DNA from: Areca catechu
Taxonomy: Eukaryota > Streptophyta > Magnoliopsida > Arecales > Arecaceae
NCBI GenBank assembly: GCA_021397845.1
Contig: CM038052.1
Coordinates: 35,572,449 to 35,636,448 of the forward strand
Direction of reading: 5' to 3'
DNA: 64,000 nucleotides
In this document: one piece after another, positions 34,288-45,782 of the stretch
Position numbering within the stretch: position 1 is the first letter of the stretch
Layout: every line of letters begins with the position of its first letter
Notes under the pieces: model-generated
The model's input: only the letters and a program-made list of their open reading frames with translations
Databases searched by the model: none
What the model was told of the DNA's origin: nothing
Position numbers and translations under genes: made by a program

Positions 34288-35760
34288 AGTTTATAAGGTA
34301 GGTTGTTCATTAGTTGGCTCAGCTGACTCAGTAGTTAAGTCTTCTATAGTATCATATGTATTTATCTTACTATCCACTTGCTTTCCTGATCTTAAAGTGT
34401 GAATTGCATTAACCCGATTGACTTGATTTCCTTGGGGTGGATGACCATTTTGGTTCCTTGGGTTGGGCTCAGATTGGTTAGGTAGCCTACCTCGTTCACG
34501 TTCACTGATGGTAGATGTTAGCTGACCCACTTGCATTTCCAAGCGGCCTATGGCTTGAGAGTTTGAATTTAAAAGTTATCCTATGGTTTGCATGAAATTA
34601 CTCAATGTAGCACTGGTGTCAGCATTGGATTTGGCTAAGGCTTCCAGGCTTTTCTCTAAAGAACTAAGTTTCTTTTCATTAATATTGAAACCTGTTGGTA
34701 GTAGGTTGTTCATCATAAGATTAGGCCTTGGGTTTTGCTGATTGAAGCTAGGACCACCTACATTTGGGTTCTATGACCATAAAAAAATTGGATGATTCCT
34801 CTATCCTGGGTTATATGTGGGTGCATAAGGATTGTTCATAGGTCTCTGATAGGTAGCATTTACCTGTGCACACCCATTCTCTATTGGGTTCATTAGGAGT
34901 GGACATTCCTCAAGGACATGGTCTGGTGCATTGCACCCATTATACATTGGTGCAGACACTTGGTTCAAACTGGCTGGTCTCTGAAGTTCTAAAGCCTCTA
35001 ACCTACGTGTTAAGGTTGCAATTTTAGCTTTTGCAGCTAAGGAAGTCTGCATTTGATGTGTTCTACCCCTTGAAGGTGTGGTTCTTTCTAGTTCCCTAGT
35101 TGTTTCCCATTATTGATTTTTTTCAGTTAGGTCTTCTAAGAATTGCCATGCTTCATTGGATTCTTTATACATGAATTGGCCCTGGCACATAGACTCTAGC
35201 ATTGTTCTTGAATTAGAATCTAAACCCTCATAAATGATTTGGCATAGTCTTCAAATTTCTATTCCATGATGTGGACATTGGGTCAAGAGGTTCTTAAAAT
35301 GATTAAAGTACTTCCAAAATCACTCACCATCTAATTGATAAAATTGGTTTATTTCATTTCTAATCTTAGCTGTTTTATGATAAGGAAAGTATTTCTTTAA
35401 GAAGACTCTTACAAAACGCTCCCAAGTCATGACAGATTGATTTGGAAGACTATAAAGCCACTTTTTAGCATTATCCTGAAGGACAAAGTTGATTAGTCTC
35501 AGCTTGATTTTGTCCTCTAACAATTGTTGTAACCTTATAGTTGCACAAACCTCTTCAAATTCCCTAATATATATATATATATATATATATGTATATGCAT
35601 CCTCTATTTCCGTGAACTTTGGAAGCATATTAATCATTTGAGGTTTGATTTCAAAATTATTAGTAGTGGATTGAGGCAACCTAATGCAAGAAGGTTAGAT
35701 AGAACCAACTGGATAACATAAATCCTTAAGGGTTTGGGGTTGATTAGTCAAATCCATTAT
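34288..35760 (-). pseudogene. E2 gag
   Basis: The N-terminal part (35320-35679) has NNFEIKPQMINMLP, IRLQQLLEDKIKLRL and AKKWLYSLPNQSVMTWE, the retrotransposon gag signature of Athila and Tat. The middle part (34801-35052) carries a Cys-rich stretch (CNAPDHVLEEC) and NNPYAPTYNPG. The C-terminal part (34291-34542) includes LEMQVGQLTSTISERERG. A run of alternating TA (about 35568-35592) lies inside the coding region and adds a Tyr-Ile repeat. Stops separate the three parts. Confidence 0.85.
35568..35592. repeat. TA microsatellite inside E2 gag
   Basis: About 12 TA units read as Tyr-Ile repeats in the gag frame. They look like post-insertion slippage within dead coding sequence. Confidence 0.8.
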
Positions 35761-36806
35761 AGTAGAGGTCGTAGGATCTGAAACAGGAATCAAATCGGTT
35801 CAAACAAGTCGCCCCGAAATCCTTCTCCATACAGGAGTTGGAGAATTCACTAATTCTATTATCTCTTCTATTTTTTTGAATTTTGTATATTCATGTTTTT
35901 TTAGTTTTTTTAATTATTTTTTTAGATTTTTTAAATTTTTTTCTTTAGAAGCTTTTCTTTAAAAATATAAATCAATTCAACCTTTTCATACCCTAAGACA
36001 ACCATGCAACATAACTTCCAGTTATGCCAGGGCAACCTTATGTCAGGGTAATCACGATTGAAAATACCTAAAGTAATTTAATTAAATTTTTTAATTAAAT
36101 TTTTAATTTTTTTAATTTCAAACAAGTTCCATACAAAATTAGTCTTATCCTGGGGTTAACCTAGAACTGGACAGCTCCTAACTGTTCCAAGTCAACCTTC
36201 AAGCACTCCAAGTTCGACCAATTCACTAAATTGGCCAGGTAAGTATAAGATTGGCGGGAGTCCCCCCATTGCTTTCCTTAGATACCAATTGGATTGGCCA
36301 GGTCAGCGAACGGAACCAATTAAATAACTACCTTTCTTCGGGACTTAATCCCTGAACCACTTTCCTAGACACCAATTCAATGATCGAATCTAGCTTGGTA
36401 TAACCCTTAGGTGTCCTTGTCCTAATAATCTCGGATGTCTCTAGGGTTAGCATATAATTAATTTTATTTAAAGGCTTGGGTTGATGCAAATGAAGGAGTC
36501 TTGTTTGTGGGCTAAGGAAGGGTGATGAAATCCTCACCTAATCTTATTTAGGTTTGTGCCCTTAAAGTGATTTAAGAATGCTATGCATAAATAAAAAGGT
36601 CAAACAAGTTTAAATTAAAAACTAAACTAAACTAAAATAAGAATAAGATGCTGAAAGAAAAAGGAATAGTTTAGATTATGTACTTGGCTTCCAGCACTCA
36701 CCAACTTAAAAGAAATAAAATAAAATAAAATAAATAAAGATGCTAGCAAATCAAACTAAAAGCACGAAGAGCAAGAAATTTAAAACATAATTTAAAACAA
36801 ACCAAT
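35761..36806 (-). other. E2 5' leader
   Basis: This is the untranslated leader between gag and the primer site, AT-rich with no open frame. 36150-36520 is homologous to the E1 leader at 19390-19760. That match is what allowed the insertion point in E1 to be reconstructed. Confidence 0.7.
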
Positions 36807-36824
36807 TCCCCGGCAATGATGTCA
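36807..36824 (-). promoter_or_regulatory. E2 primer-binding site (Asp-tRNA type)
   Basis: The minus strand reads TGACATCATTGCCGGGGA, 14 of 18 bases identical to the Athila site TGGCGCCGTTGCCGGGGA, which is complementary to the 3' end of plant tRNA-Asp. It lies six bases from the LTR end. The differences are mostly G to A, as expected from cytosine decay. Confidence 0.8.
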
Positions 36825-36830
36825 AAAACT

Positions 36831-38506
36831 TGATGTGAACTTTAAGTTATAACCACAAGCGCACGGTGTGCAGAGTAGCACTTTTAGTGAGTACGGGTCA
36901 TCCCATAAGGAAATGGTGTATGAACTGTGTTCAAACCCTCACTTAGATAAGCTGACAATAATGAGCAAAAGTTAATTAAATCGATGAAATAAATGATCTA
37001 AAGATCTAGGACTTTTGAATCCACTAGACCAATGATTTTGAAAACTGTTCTAAGGATCTCTTTTATAAAACCTTTCGACTTCCTCCTTTGTAATAATCAA
37101 GTATGGATTATGAAGAGATTTAATTAACTATAACCCACCAAGATTTTACAAGGAAAGAAAGAAAGAAATAATAAAAGAAATTATTGAGCCTTCTATCTTT
37201 CGTCCTAGCATAACAATGAAGGGATTGAAACCCAATTATAGCTCATCAAGTCTCTTGGCAAGAAGTTTGAAAAGGAAAGATAAAATCTTAAAAATTAAAG
37301 CATAAACTCTTAAAAATTAAAGCCCGAAAAGAAATCCAAAGAAGGCTTCTAATCATGGTCTAGCTTCATCGCCAATCTTAGAGGGGGGTATGCTTAGCCA
37401 GACATGATTAAAATAAAATTTTAAAAATTAAAATAAAATAAAATGATATAAAATTGATTATACTACTTGAAGAAATATAAATTATAGAATTTAAATGAAA
37501 AATAAAAACTACCATAATGGTAGGAATTTAAATAGCATAAAAATAAATTGTAGAATGTAATCTATCATAGTGCTAAAATTAAAAATTACAAGAAAAAAAT
37601 TTAAAATAAGAAAATAATTTTTTTTTTTAATCAAATATGATTGCAAATTATTCAACTCTTGAACCATTAGCAGGATTTGAAGTTAAAATAAAAATAAAAA
37701 AAAATAACTGAAGAAAAGGAGGGAAAGAAAAATGATGGGCTCTGGCTTCTGCCTCTCTGCTCCCTAGGTGTTGGATGATGGGCCCTTGCTTCTGCTCCTC
37801 GGCTTTCTTTATAGCTGAGCCAAATGCGTGACCCTGTGGGAGATCAGCATTGGCCTCTTCCAGTTTCCTATTCTCCTTCCCGTAACCAATACAACCATTG
37901 CTTATCCCACAACCACTTGACTTCTTCGGTGTTATCCCGAATCCTTCGAAGGCGTTATCCATCGATCCTCCTACTCCTTCGGACATCCAGGTTCTTGAGC
38001 AAAGATAGCGACAGTGAGGAGGAGGTAGTGGTGGGCTCGGACAAAGGATCGGTGATGGTTGTGTGGTCGTTCGGCAGCTCGGACGGTGGTTGAAGATGGA
38101 AAGAAGGCGACCGTGATGAATCCCATGGGAGTAGCAGGTGGTAGCATTAGACGGAGACGTCGGTGGATGGAATCAGAGGAGGCTTTTCTGGTGACCTGGC
38201 AGTGGCGAGGATGACCATGGGAGCGGCAGCATGGAGGAATGATGATCTGGGAAAGGACCACGGTGACCAAAAGAGCAGGGGTGGAAAAGCAACAATCGAT
38301 GAAGAAGATCAGTGGCGATGGCGATGATGCAAGTAGTGGCAACAGGAGATCGAAGGAGAAAATGGAAAGAAGATGATCGTGGCTCTTCCTTGGATCCTTT
38401 TTTGGCCATTTTCGAACCTTTGGCAACTTCTCAAACGATGAAGAGCTTCTCAGCAGCGAGGGAAAGAGATCCGGCAGCTCCCCCGGTGAAGACATGGCTT
38501 GGGGAG
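36831..38506 (-). repeat. E2 5' LTR, part 1 (left of E5)
   Basis: It begins TGATGTGAACTTTAAG and matches 20430-22110 of the other copy until GACATGGCTTGGGGAG, where E5 enters. The LTR resumes at 51853. Confidence 0.9.
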
Positions 38507-39268
38507 TGTTAGCGTGGAGTCCCTGGATCGGCCGGTCGGAGCCGCTGCATGGCAGGACCGCTCCCTGGTTCACCTGCAGAACAGGTCCCTTGCCGGAGTT
38601 GTTCCGGCGAAGGACACTCTGATGCCTAAGTCAGTGGCGGATTCTAGCCACAAAATGGGGAAGATGTCGAGAGTGGAAGAGAAAAAGAGTTCTTGGAGAT
38701 TGAAAGTGTATATGTGCAAGATTATTCACGCGTACCTCTCGAGCCATCCTTCTTTCCCATATTTAAAAGATGGCCTCCGGTCTGTGGCCCGCTCTTTTTT
38801 CGAAGATCATGGGGAGCCAATCTCTCTCATGATTGGCGATCATGGGTTGTCAATGAGCGGTTCCGGCTAGATCGGAGGTGTGGCTGCAGGAATTTGCACG
38901 CCATGATCATGGCATGATGAGTGTCGATTGTAACCATTGGTTACAGTTTCCTTTTTGGAACAGATTGTGGTTCAAGCTTTGGGTTTACCCTTGCATGGGC
39001 CGAAGGCTTGATGTTTCTCCAAGGCCAGAGATCATGTCTATGGCGGGGACCGAAGTTCATGTCTTCGGAAGTCGATGAGTAGTTCAGACTTTGGCCGGGG
39101 CCGAAGGTGCTACCCGAAGGACTGGCCTTCGGATGTTATAGTTCGGTGTAAAGCCTTGAGTTGCTTGTAGTTGGCCTTCGCTTAGTCTGAAGTCCGTAGT
39201 CCGGAGAACTGGGGCTTCGATAAGTCAAACCAGAGCCTAGTTTGTAGCTGAACCAAGATATCCCAATA
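38507..39268 (-). repeat. E5 3' LTR (left copy)
   Basis: It reads TGTTAGCGTGG to TCCCAATA on the plus strand and matches 51088-51847 throughout, by eye with roughly one difference per ten bases. The minus-strand TTTAAATATGG near 38757-38770 is a plausible TATA element. A TGACTTAGGCATCAGAG stretch follows, characteristic of Tat LTRs. Confidence 0.92.
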
Positions 39269-39773
39269 GTTGCTCCCCTACTCTCAGTTATCGAAGTGAA
39301 GATCTGCCTCAGGAAGTGAGAGTATTATGGCCTTATCGCTTTCTTCCTGAGAGACGGCATAGTAAATGATTACAGGACCTCTATTGGGCTGCCCATCAAG
39401 ATCTGAGAATCAAATGGTGGACAGGTGCCATTCCCGGATTGGAGAAAAATAGGTGGCCCTGAGGCTACTCTCCTCGTCCCGTTGCACAGTGGTTGACGCA
39501 ATCTTTTGGTTGGGATTTGGATAGTTGTGGTGGTTGTTCTCCGCCCGTTGGATAAAGGATAGATCTTATCCTGGCGGTCAGTCATAAGTGGGTTACCTCC
39601 CAGGGTGACCTTGAGTCAAATTAACCCTCTGTGGGGGTCCAGAGACCCTTACTTTTCTTTTGGGGAAGGGTGAAGGTCTGGGCAAGGAAGCTTCTTCAAA
39701 CTTATCTCATTCTCCGCCCAAACCATTCTGGAGTACCAATCTATTCTTCAGGTAGAATCCTCTTTCCACCCCT
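39269..39773 (-). other. E5 3' untranslated region with polypurine tract
   Basis: The minus-strand polypurine tract GAGTAGGGGAGCAAC directly precedes the LTR. The rest (to 39773) shows no supported coding on either strand. It is also where the promoter of the first antisense gene should lie, but I see no clear TATA box there. Confidence 0.6.
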
Positions 39774-39791
39774 TTGCTTCATTCCCTTGTT

Positions 39792-41095
39792 ATGGAAGAG
39801 ACCGTAGAGAGTCAGGGGAAGCAGGTTGGGCCCTCGGGGGCCGGAGATATAGTAGGTCCGGAGTCGGTCCCCAGCTCGATTTCTCAGAGCAAGGCAACCC
39901 TTCTTTGGGAACGCTACCGCATTCCTGAGGAATTTCTCTTTGTCCTCCCCGTGCCCGAGGAGTGGGCGAACAAAGCTCCCCTTGGGTGCCTAGCTATATA
40001 CGAAGATCACCTGAAGGCTAGTCGTCGGTTTCCCCTGCACCCCTTCTTTGTTAAGATTTTTCACTTGTACCAAGTGGTGCCAACGCAGTTGACCCCAAAT
40101 AGCATCAGGAACATCTGCAGGTTCCTGGTCATGTGCAGCATCACCAACGTAGAGCCTAGGATCAACTTGTTCTTGGCCCTTTTCGTCCTTAAGAGGGACT
40201 TCCACAGCAATGGATGGTAGGTGATCGGTCCCAGATCGGGTCGTAGGGTGATTAAGGATATGCCCAGCACCATCCATGGGTGGAAACCTGTCTTTGTATT
40301 TGTGTTGTCCTTCGACCCATGGGGCTTCGACACTGAGTGGAAGAAGCCTCGCCTGACCACCAACGATGGAAAGAAAGTCTTGGCGGTCGATCAATTGGAT
40401 TATGATCTTCTGACCAACTTGGAAGTTGCTCCTATCCGGGAGTTGTTGGAGGAGAGGAACCTCCATCGAGCAGGAATCAGTAAATTCCCCTTACTAGGTA
40501 TAGTAGTGGAAATTTCTGCTCTTCTTCTTTAGGTTTCGTTGTAGTTCATTTAACTGAGGTGATCCCCTTTGCCTGCAGGTGGTGGGATGAAGTGCAATTT
40601 GAGCTGGCTTCGCTAGACTTCGGAGATGAGGGTGGCACAGTCCCCTTCCACCAAGTCTGCAGCTAGGAAGAAAGCTCGGAGAGATGGTCCTGAAGGGGAC
40701 CAAAGCACTTCATCTTCCCGAGGCACCTCGGGAGAAAATGTAGCGATCACGGAAGGGGTTCCAGCGAGGCCCTGTCCAGTCGAGACTCTAGTGGCGGTCG
40801 CCTCCCCAGTCGACACAACGGGGGGCCTGCCTCAAGGAGTGGATGTGCCACCGGTTTGCCCCTCTACGTTGATAGGGGCAAAGCGCGGCAAGTCGAAGGA
40901 GAGTCCGTCTATGGAGCTTCTTCAGCCGGAGGTCGCTCTATGAACCCTTCGGAGCTCCCACCTATGGGAGAGCTGCTGGTTCCAGAGGAAACCAGACAGG
41001 CGTTAAAGGATATAATATAGCCCCGCAACCTGGCAATTCTCCGAAACCGGAGCTTTCTCAAGGTGTCTGATTCCGACTTCGCCGCCCTGCAACAG
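39792..41095 (+). pseudogene. E5 antisense gene 1, 5' exons (gypsy-type transposase domain)
   Basis: The start is ATG at 39792 (MEETVESQGKQ). The first ~220 codons (39792-40496) include YRIPEEFLFVLPVPEEWANK, RRFPLHPFFVKIFHLYQVV, LTPNSIRNICRFLVMC and FDPWGFDTEWKKP. I recognise this as the putative gypsy-type transposase domain (Pfam Transposase_28 class) found in plant Tat elements. One in-frame TAG at 40218 replaces an expected Trp (context HSNGW-W). GTATAG at 40497 and TGCAG at 40574-40578 could bound a short intron. A second exon-like piece (40579-41095, MRVAQSPSTKSAARKKAR and a Ser/Pro/Gly-rich stretch) follows, with a stop near its start and others near 40941. Direction is opposite to gag-pol. 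The function is unknown. Confidence 0.65.
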
Positions 41096-41162
41096 GTATG
41101 ACTATCACCACCTCCTTTGTCTTGAGAGTTATTTGATCCTCGATTCTTCTTTTTTGATGTAG
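41096..41162 (+). other. Likely 67-bp intron of antisense gene 1
   Basis: GTATGACTATC follows CTGCAACAG at 41095, and TTCTTTTTTGATGTAG ends at 41162. The downstream frame (from 41163) is open immediately after the AG and has no ATG at its beginning, which fits an exon start. The intron is short but within the plant range. Confidence 0.6.
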
Positions 41163-41999
41163 TTGGTCTATGACTTCACCTTCATGGAGGAAGGCCTGGG
41201 GAATGTGGACAGCCTCATCTACGACCTCAAGGAGGAGCTTCAGACTGCTAGGGCTACCAGGGAAGTAGCCAAGGAGCTGAAACAATCCATGGAGGACCGT
41301 CTTGTCTATGTAACTGATGAAGTTCGTGACCTGAAGGGCAAACTGAAGAGTGCCCACTCGAGGATAGTAGGACAAGAGGCAGGGTGGAATAGGAGTAGGA
41401 AGCAAGTTGAATCCTTGGAGCGGACTGCCAGGGAGAATCAGGAGAGGATGGAGAACCTGTCCAAGGTGGCGGAGGAGGCTTCTAGGAGGGCCGAAGAGGT
41501 GATCCTGGAATTCGAAGCTGCTAAGAGGGAGGTCGAAGCCGCCAAGAGGGAGTCCGAAGCTTTGAGGAAGCAAATAGACAATACCATGGCTGACTTCAAG
41601 ATGTCTTCGCAATTTCAAACAGAGATTGATGCAGCATCCTTGTATGCCTACCAGCATGGCTTCAATGACAGGCTTTCCAAGGTAAAGGAGACCCTCCCTC
41701 ACCTCGACCTTTCAAAGATCCCTTCCTACAACATAATTGGAGAGGAAGGAGAAGCGGAGGAGGCCAAAGCCGCAGGGGAGGTCGAGAAGTCGCCATGTCC
41801 GGCGGAGGAGGCTGCTACCCCAATCGAAAATCTGGAGGTGACCCCAGCTTTGATCTCAGCCCAGGAGGCAACTCAGGCTGGAGGAGTCCAGGTTGAAGGT
41901 TCTCCCGTCCCGGCCCAGATTGATGAGATCCTCTCCGAACAAGTTGATAGGTTGCTCCAGTCCTGTGGTGTGGAGCCTTCTCCTGCTGATGTTGAGTGA
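41163..41999 (+). CDS. E5 antisense gene 1, last exon (coiled coil)
   Basis: This is an uninterrupted 278-codon frame ending in TGA at 41997. It begins with a TTG codon directly after a splice-acceptor-like AG, so it is an exon, not a separate gene. Residues 10-145 are a long coiled coil (heptads of Leu/Val/Ala with many Lys, Glu and Arg, for example SLERTARENQERMENLSKVAEE and ESEALRKQIDNTMADFK, shown in parts). A conserved ASLYAYQHGFNDRLSK segment and an acidic Ala/Pro/Glu tail follow. It is homologous to the E4 frame at 24567 and to antisense unit 2 at 42738. It is the longest intact frame in E5. Known: Tat elements carry antisense frames. Not known to me: what the protein does. Confidence 0.55.
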   Translation: MVYDFTFMEEGLGNVDSLIYDLKEELQTARATREVAKELKQSMEDRLVYVTDEVRDLKGKLKSAHSRIVGQEAGWNRSRKQVESLERTARENQERMENLSKVAEEASRRAEEVILEFEAAKREVEAAKRESEALRKQIDNTMADFKMSSQFQTEIDAASLYAYQHGFNDRLSKVKETLPHLDLSKIPSYNIIGEEGEAEEAKAAGEVEKSPCPAEEAATPIENLEVTPALISAQEATQAGGVQVEGSPVPAQIDEILSEQVDRLLQSCGVEPSPADVE

Positions 42000-42663
42000 C
42001 CTGGATCACTCTGAATGTATTTTCTTCCTTTCTTACTTGTATTGCCAATGAACTTTGTATTGCAATTTTTCCAGATTTTAGAATGAATTCTCCTTTCTTT
42101 GCATATGCATTATTGTGCATCATGTGTAGCCTGAAACGGTTCTATCGTTTCTCCTTTTGCCTAGTCGAACGATAGCCTTCGAAGGCCGTCCAGTCGATAA
42201 GAGCCGATTTTACCGTTCTTTTTTCTGCTTGGTTGAATAGTCATGGTCGAAGGCCGTTCAGTCGGTAAGGACGAACCCTTGAATGGACCAAAACTCCGTT
42301 GCATTGCCTTCCTTCGGATGTTTAGCTTGTCCATTAGGGCGGACAGGAGTCTTCTCCCCGCCAATCAATAATTAGGGGGATTTGATTAGGATCACCGTCA
42401 TCCATGTAGCACGTCAAAATTTGTACAGTCGTAATCTCTTGCACCTTATGAGCTGCCGGGCCTCTTTTTTCCAAAAAGTGACCATTAATGATGTTGTCGC
42501 ATGATGCGGATTTCTCCGGATTTGAAGCGATGGCGATTGCGATCTTGGGGATGGCTTCCGAGAGACTTTCTGGTTCTCGAAGCATCACCTGGACATGCAG
42601 TGCCTTCTCATACGTCCGGGAAGGATGTGGGATGCGCCTCCCCGTAGTCGATCGTGGGTGCAG
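42000..42663. other. Spacer between the E5 antisense units
   Basis: No supported coding here. 42000-42130 looks like the 3' untranslated end of antisense gene 1 (T-rich, AT-rich). 42130-42330 has two imperfect copies of a CGAAGGCCGTYCAGTCG-type stretch (about 42178 and 42249). Confidence 0.4.
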
Positions 42664-42667
42664 GGTT

Positions 42668-42679
42668 TCTATAAATAGG
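42668..42679 (+). promoter_or_regulatory. TATA box of antisense unit 2
   Basis: CTATAAATAGGA lies about 65 bp before the ATG at 42738 on the plus strand, opposite to pol. Spacing and sequence fit a plant RNA polymerase II promoter. The call rests on motif and position only. Confidence 0.45.
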
Positions 42680-42737
42680 ACCCTGCCCCCTGCTGTCGTA
42701 GGCCATCATTTCTATTGGTGTCTTGCTTCTATTAGCC

Positions 42738-43222
42738 ATGAGGTTCAGCACTTCCGAGCTCCGTCGTGCAGCGAAGAGGAGGGCTATTGACCCCAAGAGG
42801 AAGTGAAGTCCGGAGTCATCTGGGCCTGTAGGCGAAGAGGAGGAGCCTCTGGTGGACCGTCTTGAGAAGAAGGTCCGCCTTCTGGAGGCTCAGTTGAGGG
42901 AGGCCCGGGCCCAAGTCACGGCGGCGACCATGACGGCGGAGGAGGCAAAGAAGTAGGCGACGGATGCCATCGCAAACTTCAGAACTTCTGCCTTATTCAA
43001 GGATGAGCTCACCGTGGTGGCCCTGGACTCCTTCCACCAGGGGTTTTGGGAGTGCCTAAGGAAAGCCTTCCAACTTTTATGACTTGAAGGGCTTGGATAA
43101 TATCAAACCCTTCGTTCCCTTCCCCAGCCACGAATTCGATTCTAACTCCGATGAGGGGTCGGACTCGAGTTCGGACGGGAACCTCGGGGGCCCTTCGTCG
43201 TCCCATCTGGTCTCTCCCTGAT
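42738..43222 (+). pseudogene. E5 antisense unit 2 (coiled coil)
   Basis: From ATG at 42738 the frame reads MRFSTSELRRAAKRRAIDPKRK, then TGA where CGA (Arg) fits, then a coiled coil (DRLEKKVRLLEAQLREARAQV), a TAG where CAG fits (42955), and FRTSALFKDELTVVALDSFHQGFWE. The ALDSFHQGF segment aligns with ALDSFYKGF of E4 and ASLYAYQHGF of antisense gene 1. Near 43076 a frameshift moves the frame to one that ends with an acidic Ser-rich tail (SDEGSDSSSDGN) at about 43220. It looks like a separate, shorter paralogue with its own TATA box, now dead. Confidence 0.55.
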
Positions 43223-43830
43223 TGTATGGGAAAAACCCGTTGGGGAGTTAATGCAAATTTCCTAACCTTGTTGTTGCTGCTGCTGCTGCTTTTTTTTTTG
43301 TATCTCTTTTTAGGAGAGTTTCTTTTCTTTTTCATACTCTCTTTTTAGGAGAGTTTCTTTCTTTCTTTTCTCTTTTTTTTCTTTTCTTTTTGTAAGAAAA
43401 ATTGAAAGAAATGAAAGATCTTTTCTTTTACCTCTTCCCATGTATTTTCTGCGATGTGTTGCATCACGATTTGTCCATAATGTAGACTCTATAAACCACT
43501 TGTGATTTGTAGGGAAGAAGTAGGGTCCGTTGGACCGTTCTGGGAGTGTTTGTTGTTGACAAAGAGGACAATAGTGGTCCTTTTAGGCACGTGTTCGGAT
43601 TTTCTGTAGGGTAGGGTGTTTACACCATCCCTGTGCTCTTTCTGTCATGATTAAAGTAGGCTGTTCAGGCCTGCCTCGGTGCATGTTCGGATTCACTGTA
43701 GGGTAGGTTACGAAAACCATCCCTGCATCTTTGATCTTTTTGGTGGCCTGGTTAGGCCATCCATTGCACTCGTCGGGCATACCGATAAGGTGAGTGGATC
43801 AGACTCTCCTTTATGCAGTTGATCGATTTT
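43223..43830. other. E5 region between antisense unit 2 and integrase
   Basis: 43260-43430 is very T-rich, with a short GCT repeat near 43280 and a duplicated CTCTTTTTAGGAGAGTTTCTTT (about 43305 and 43340, shown at its common core). 43560-43740 has two copies of a GGATTYWCTGTAGGGTAGG stretch about 95 bp apart (43596 and 43690). No gene. Confidence 0.5.
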
Positions 43831-45189
43831 TCAGATCGGGTCATTCGGGCTATTGTCTTCAATCGATGCAACTAGCCATTCTGAATTGAGTAGGGTTGAG
43901 GAGCTTTGCAGAGGAGTTTTTTGAAACTTTTTCATTGATAGTATTTGCGAAGGTTTTGTACATTCCATGGCCGGATAGGGTCTTCCCCTCCAGGGTCTTG
44001 AGTCGATATGTCCCTGGTCGAATGACTTCTTCGACTTGATATGGGCCTTCCCAGTTGGGGGAGAGTTTATCCTGTTCCGTTGGCCTGGATACCTCTGCTC
44101 TTCATAATACCATGTCCCTGTGCGGAAAGTTTGCTCCTTCACCCTTGCATTGTAGTACTTGGCGACCTTTTGCTGGTATGCCACCATTCTTATCTAGGCC
44201 TGTAGCCTGGTGCTTGATAGTAGATCCAGATCGATCCTTCTGTGATCGAAATTCTTAGGCTCTTCATAGTTGTCAATTCTTAGGGACTGTAGGGAGACTT
44301 CAATAGGTAGCACGGCTTCGATACCGTAGGCTAGGTTGAACGGAGATTCACCGGTGGCTGTTCTTGGGGTTGTTCAGTATGCCCAAAGAATAAATGTCAG
44401 TTCTTTGGTCCAAAGTCCTTTGGCGACGTTCAACCTTGTTTTTAGACCATGGAGGATGGTCCGGTTGGTGACTTCGACTTCTCCGTTGGACTGTGGATGA
44501 GCAACGGATATTAGCCGATGCTGGATATGGTACCGAGCACAGAAGTCCCTGAACTTTGGATTGTCGAATTGTTTCCCGTTGTCCGTGATGATGACGTGTA
44601 GGATGCCAAACCTGAAGATGATAGAATTTTTCATAAAACTTTCCACCTTGCCCTCTATGATTTGGGCCAATCGTTCGGCTTCCACCCATTTCATGAAATA
44701 GTCAATGGCCACTAGGATAAACTTCCTTTGCCCTGATGCTAGTGGAAATGGGCCAAGAATGTCCATCCCCCACTGGGCAAAGGGCCCGGGGGCTGCCAAC
44801 TGAGTCAGGTGACTCGCAGGTTGTCTCTGCATATTAGCATACCTCTGGCATTGGTCGCACTTCCGCATGAAATCAGCTGAGTCCTTCTGGATGGAGGGCC
44901 AGTAATACCCTTGTCGAATAATCTTGTATGCTAGAGATCTGCCTCCCAAGTGATCCCCGCATATGCCCTCATGGACCTCTCTCAATGAATAATCTGCATC
45001 GGTGGGTCCGAGGCATTTCAGCAGTGGTTGGGAGAATGATCTCTTGTAGAGGGTTCCGTCTAAGATGACGTACTGAGACGCCATCCAGCGGATCTTCTTG
45101 GCCTCTGCCTTATCTTTGGGTAGTTCTCCTTCATTCAGGAATCTGACGATGGGATCCATCCAGCTTGGCTCAGCATCAATCTGGCGCAC
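43831..45189 (-). pseudogene. E5 integrase
   Basis: The frame at 44374-45189 has the zinc-binding region VHEGICGDHLGGR to CDQCQRYAN (His, His, Cys, Cys all present) and the catalytic core with WGMDILGPFP, IITDNGKQF and HPQSNGEVEVTNRTI (Asp, Asp and Glu kept). An in-frame stop follows HLWAY-like sequence at 44376. The C-terminal part continues to about 43831 (GESPFNLAYGIEAVLP, then RMVAYQQKVAKYYNARVK) with further stops and a frame change. The sequence is Tat-like. The enzyme would have joined element DNA to the target and produced 5-bp duplications such as the GGGAG seen here. Confidence 0.9.
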
Positions 45190-45777
45190 CTCTACAGCCT
45201 CTTCGGCAATGCTTGGAGTTTCAAGATGTTCAACAAAGGTTCGCCCGAGAGACTCCGATGCTGTAGTTGCCAGTCGAGACAGTGCATCCGCCCGGGAGTT
45301 CTCCGATCAGGGAACATGAATAATTTCAAAATATTCCAGTTGGGAGGATAAAGCCCGAACCTTCTCCATGCATTGCACCATGGTTGGATTTTTGGCTGCG
45401 TACTCTCCATTGACTTGATTCACAACCAACTGAGAACCGGAGAAGGTTCGGAGTTGCCGGACTCCCAGATCTTTGGTGATCCGAAGTCCGGCGAGTAGGG
45501 CCTCATATTCAGCCTGATTATTGGAGGCGTGGAAGGAGAAACGGACTCTATAATCTAGCCGTCAGGTTCGGCCAACATGAGTCTAGCCCCGCACCCGGTA
45601 GCATTGGAAGATCCATCCACATGAAGCACCCAAATGGACTTCATCTCCTTCGGGGTTTCTTCTTCATCCGAAGAGGCTTCATCTTCAAACTTCCAAGTGC
45701 ACTCGGCCAGAAAATCGGAGAGCACCTGGGCCTTCATAGTCGCTCAGGGCTGGAAGCTAATGTCAAATTTGCTTAGC
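45190..45777 (-). pseudogene. E5 RNase H, second part
   Basis: This resumes pol downstream (minus strand) of the 45783-47478 insertion: KLSKFDISFQP, MKAQVLSDFLAECTW and then the RNase H start WVLHVDGSSNATGCGARLML (45555-45737). The second RNase H, characteristic of the Tat lineage, lies here. A stop follows DG at 45555, and the rest to 45190 is readable only with frameshifts (WCNAWRRFGLYP, HCLDWQLQHRS). Confidence 0.75.
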
Positions 45778-45782
45778 TTCAT

